32,715 nucleotides of DNA, taken from Bacteroidota bacterium. GTDB lineage: Bacteria > Bacteroidota > Bacteroidia > Bacteroidales > JAGONC01. Shown one piece after another: positions 32,301 to 32,715 of this stretch. A model generated the notes under the pieces. It was not told the origin of the DNA and did not search any database. It saw only the letters and a list, made by a program, of their open reading frames with translations. Where the stretch lies: NCBI GenBank assembly GCA_026391695.1, contig JAPLDP010000074.1:1-32715 (forward strand), read 5' to 3'. Numbering within the stretch: the first letter of the stretch is position 1; each line of letters opens with the position of its first letter. The translations under genes and the position numbers were made by a program.

Positions 32301-32384
32301 TTGGTAAGGTTGACTCTTTAACGAAAAGGCCTGACAGATCAGAAAAGAGGTCCAGATTAAAAAAAGTAAATAAGTTGTTCTCAT
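29355..32384 (-). CDS. T9SS-secreted SBBP beta-propeller protein
   Basis: This 1,009-residue protein has a signal peptide (about 1-24), a propeller region (about 90-910) and a T9SS sorting domain (about 925-1009, with IIPNPSRGIYNI and VFSLTGKKIL). The middle contains about 14 units of the SBBP type, each with a pattern like D-G-NIYV-G-F-G-FGD-L, then FLAKF-SGD-LW. Clear examples are VDNLGNIYVVGDFSGNTHFG and VDDQGNIYFGGWYETNVSFG. Fourteen units would make two seven-bladed propellers; that count is by eye. Such proteins are exported surface or extracellular factors of unknown ligand. No catalytic residues are evident. The gene stands alone between the barrel fragment and a REP-like element. Confidence 0.85.
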   Translation of the reverse strand: MRTTYLLFLIWTSFLICQAFSLKSQPYQHRNIRAHAMNTSLYSERKQKFMDDPYHFKNMIPDDQDQFFYSANCPNSSDRGDYGNSPEWDWNAMFGGSGTDCGKDVIVDNLGNIYVVGDFSGNTHFGDESLVSTGLRDVFLAKFSPSGDLLWIRQLLSSPGGKAESFAICDDNNENLLITGSFSGDQLSYGDDFVDKIGTADIFAAKFNKEGGLIWLKNYGALSASLKGLKIQNDVSGYIYIAGSSTTIEYQSILLKADAGGQEIWRQYNKSRFEDLAVHDQNIYITGTLTEPENFGDTLMVPNGWNAFLAKMDLNGGCEWAVMGQQLQTGYGRSYATDMVVDDQGNIYFGGWYETNVSFGSINLTSNYIDLFITKADSSGNILWAIGSVSFHQPSMNDMHLCYDGRICFTGVFSHEIQFGDIDLNYNGTRYFTTWITPQGTFDTAFQRDIKDNNFTISNSQTIIYAGNTTWDVVICQTDFSGNESWRYLSSGDSGQASLIGIETDKRDGSIYFCGMMNGTVDFFGISYSNDIPSGFITKSNYNGEVVWTTRLFGGTINDYFIGNSMILNEEFNKIYIQGKFTDTLTIGDDVFTTSDYTSFLSCFTTEGIYKWTVIFAPESVSPQSVASDKEGNVIVAGLIDNGDDPMIAKYDSSGNIKWIRQVTGLDYGYTCIVSTDNDNNIYVTIEPGTGVLNFSDSIQLNFNDEHEGHVVLAKYNAVGDIQWAKNYGDSPLADGGYYSWPAAIKATPEGESYILGWHGDSASFGDILLRSPYSDYSHFIAKFDTDGFTEWVKSIQMYKYDLNYNEIDIDNENNCYIMSEFRDTIVFAGDDIQLVNSGKGDFYTARYNANSELSWVKTVICPDGSVHPSGIAVYDTNNLFVGGYFYNKLIIENDTLLAPNMSGFLVHIGDTTGNSGFTTYPYQNDYLKIIPNPSRGIYNIYPDNHDFSSDITLEVFSLTGKKILQHHYASASIPLTLDISTYPDGIYLVVIRNACKCYYGKIIKNGFL

Positions 32385-32715
32385 ATTGTTATTTTAAATT
32401 TATAGGATGAGTCCCCTCCGAAAAGTAATCATTTTGGACAAAAGTCCTGTGACTAACTGGTTATTAATTACCACGGCCTTAAGGTCGGGATAATGCAAAT
32501 TGATGGTATATAGGGCTTTAGCCCAATATTGGTTTTCGATAACCACTTTTCGGAGTGGATTTAATGTTTAATTCCATTAGTGATGCGTTAATATTTCTTT
32601 GAAATTAAATAAGTTAAGTTGTTCTTTGACATTTTGTTTGATTTGTGTTTTGGTAAGTAGCTCATTTATTGGAGTTTTGGCAAAAATAGAAATACCTAAA
32701 ATCTGCATCATTTCG
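32385..32715. other. 331-bp end region with a REP/MITE-like element
   Basis: It contains the inverted-repeat element at 32416-32555 and, beyond it, A/T-rich sequence (32580-32715) with no ORF. The start of a further gene may lie outside the window. Confidence 0.5.
32416..32555. repeat. REP/MITE-like inverted-repeat element
   Basis: Outer arms CTCCGAAAAGT (32416-32426) and ACTTTTCGGAG (32545-32555) are perfectly inverted. Directly adjacent inner arms TGGTTAT (32458-32464) and ATAACCA (32539-32545) continue the pairing. Two small palindromes lie inside: CGGCCTTAAGGTCG (32474-32487, one G-T pair) and GGGCTTTAGCCC (32513-32524). It has no coding capacity. Confidence 0.65.

Noticed and set aside
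32580-32715. Promoter or leader of an rRNA operon at the window end (GTTCTTTGACATTTTG)
   Set aside because: The phrase is reminiscent of leaders in this phylum, but no rRNA or tRNA sequence is in the window to support it.

Overview
The window reads as a chromosomal segment of a member of the Bacteroidota, probably an environmental, Bacteroidales-like lineage. Three large secreted proteins end in type IX secretion (T9SS) C-terminal sorting domains. Several genes are preceded by the Bacteroidota -7 promoter element TAnnTTTG, and most start codons lack a Shine-Dalgarno sequence. SusE/F-like modules and the DUF2752/CCC-motif pair are also typical of the phylum. The species cannot be named from the sequence alone.

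Region 1 (1-13 kb) is core housekeeping DNA. It holds a TrmH-type tRNA methyltransferase, two HU paralogues, a membrane-anchored TPR protein, fmt, a recQ-mpg repair pair, aroK, rlmD, a DUF2752 + CCC-motif membrane pair, bifunctional nnr and parE. Convergent or divergent gaps between these genes often hold short degenerate repeat arrays.

Region 2 (13-20 kb) is accessory. It holds a CAP+SPOR secreted protein with a minisatellite linker, a LamG/T9SS protein, a secreted TPR protein, a small three-helix membrane protein with an unusually perfect Shine-Dalgarno, and a compact cluster of four membrane or envelope proteins (17.7-20.0 kb). That cluster sits behind a perfect Bacteroidota promoter and is the best candidate here for an undescribed system. 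Its first protein has a cytoplasmic N-terminal helical domain, one membrane span and an extracytoplasmic part. It is followed by an envelope protein, a two-span membrane protein and a membrane-anchored coiled coil.

Region 3 (20-25.5 kb) starts with an IS1634-type insertion sequence flanked by 12-bp direct repeats. Next come about 0.9 kb without an intact gene, containing the wreck of a histone-deacetylase-like gene, then a TPR lipoprotein, a SnoaL/DUF4440-like secreted protein and a small lipoprotein.

Region 4 (25.5-32.7 kb) carries two giant T9SS cargo genes on the minus strand. One has six SusE/F-like repeats interleaved with two CBM9-like modules. The other has about 14 SBBP-type propeller repeats. 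A beta-barrel C-terminal gene fragment lies between them, and a REP/MITE-like long inverted repeat lies at the window edge. No susC/susD pair, T9SS machinery, tRNA, rRNA or CRISPR array was recognised.
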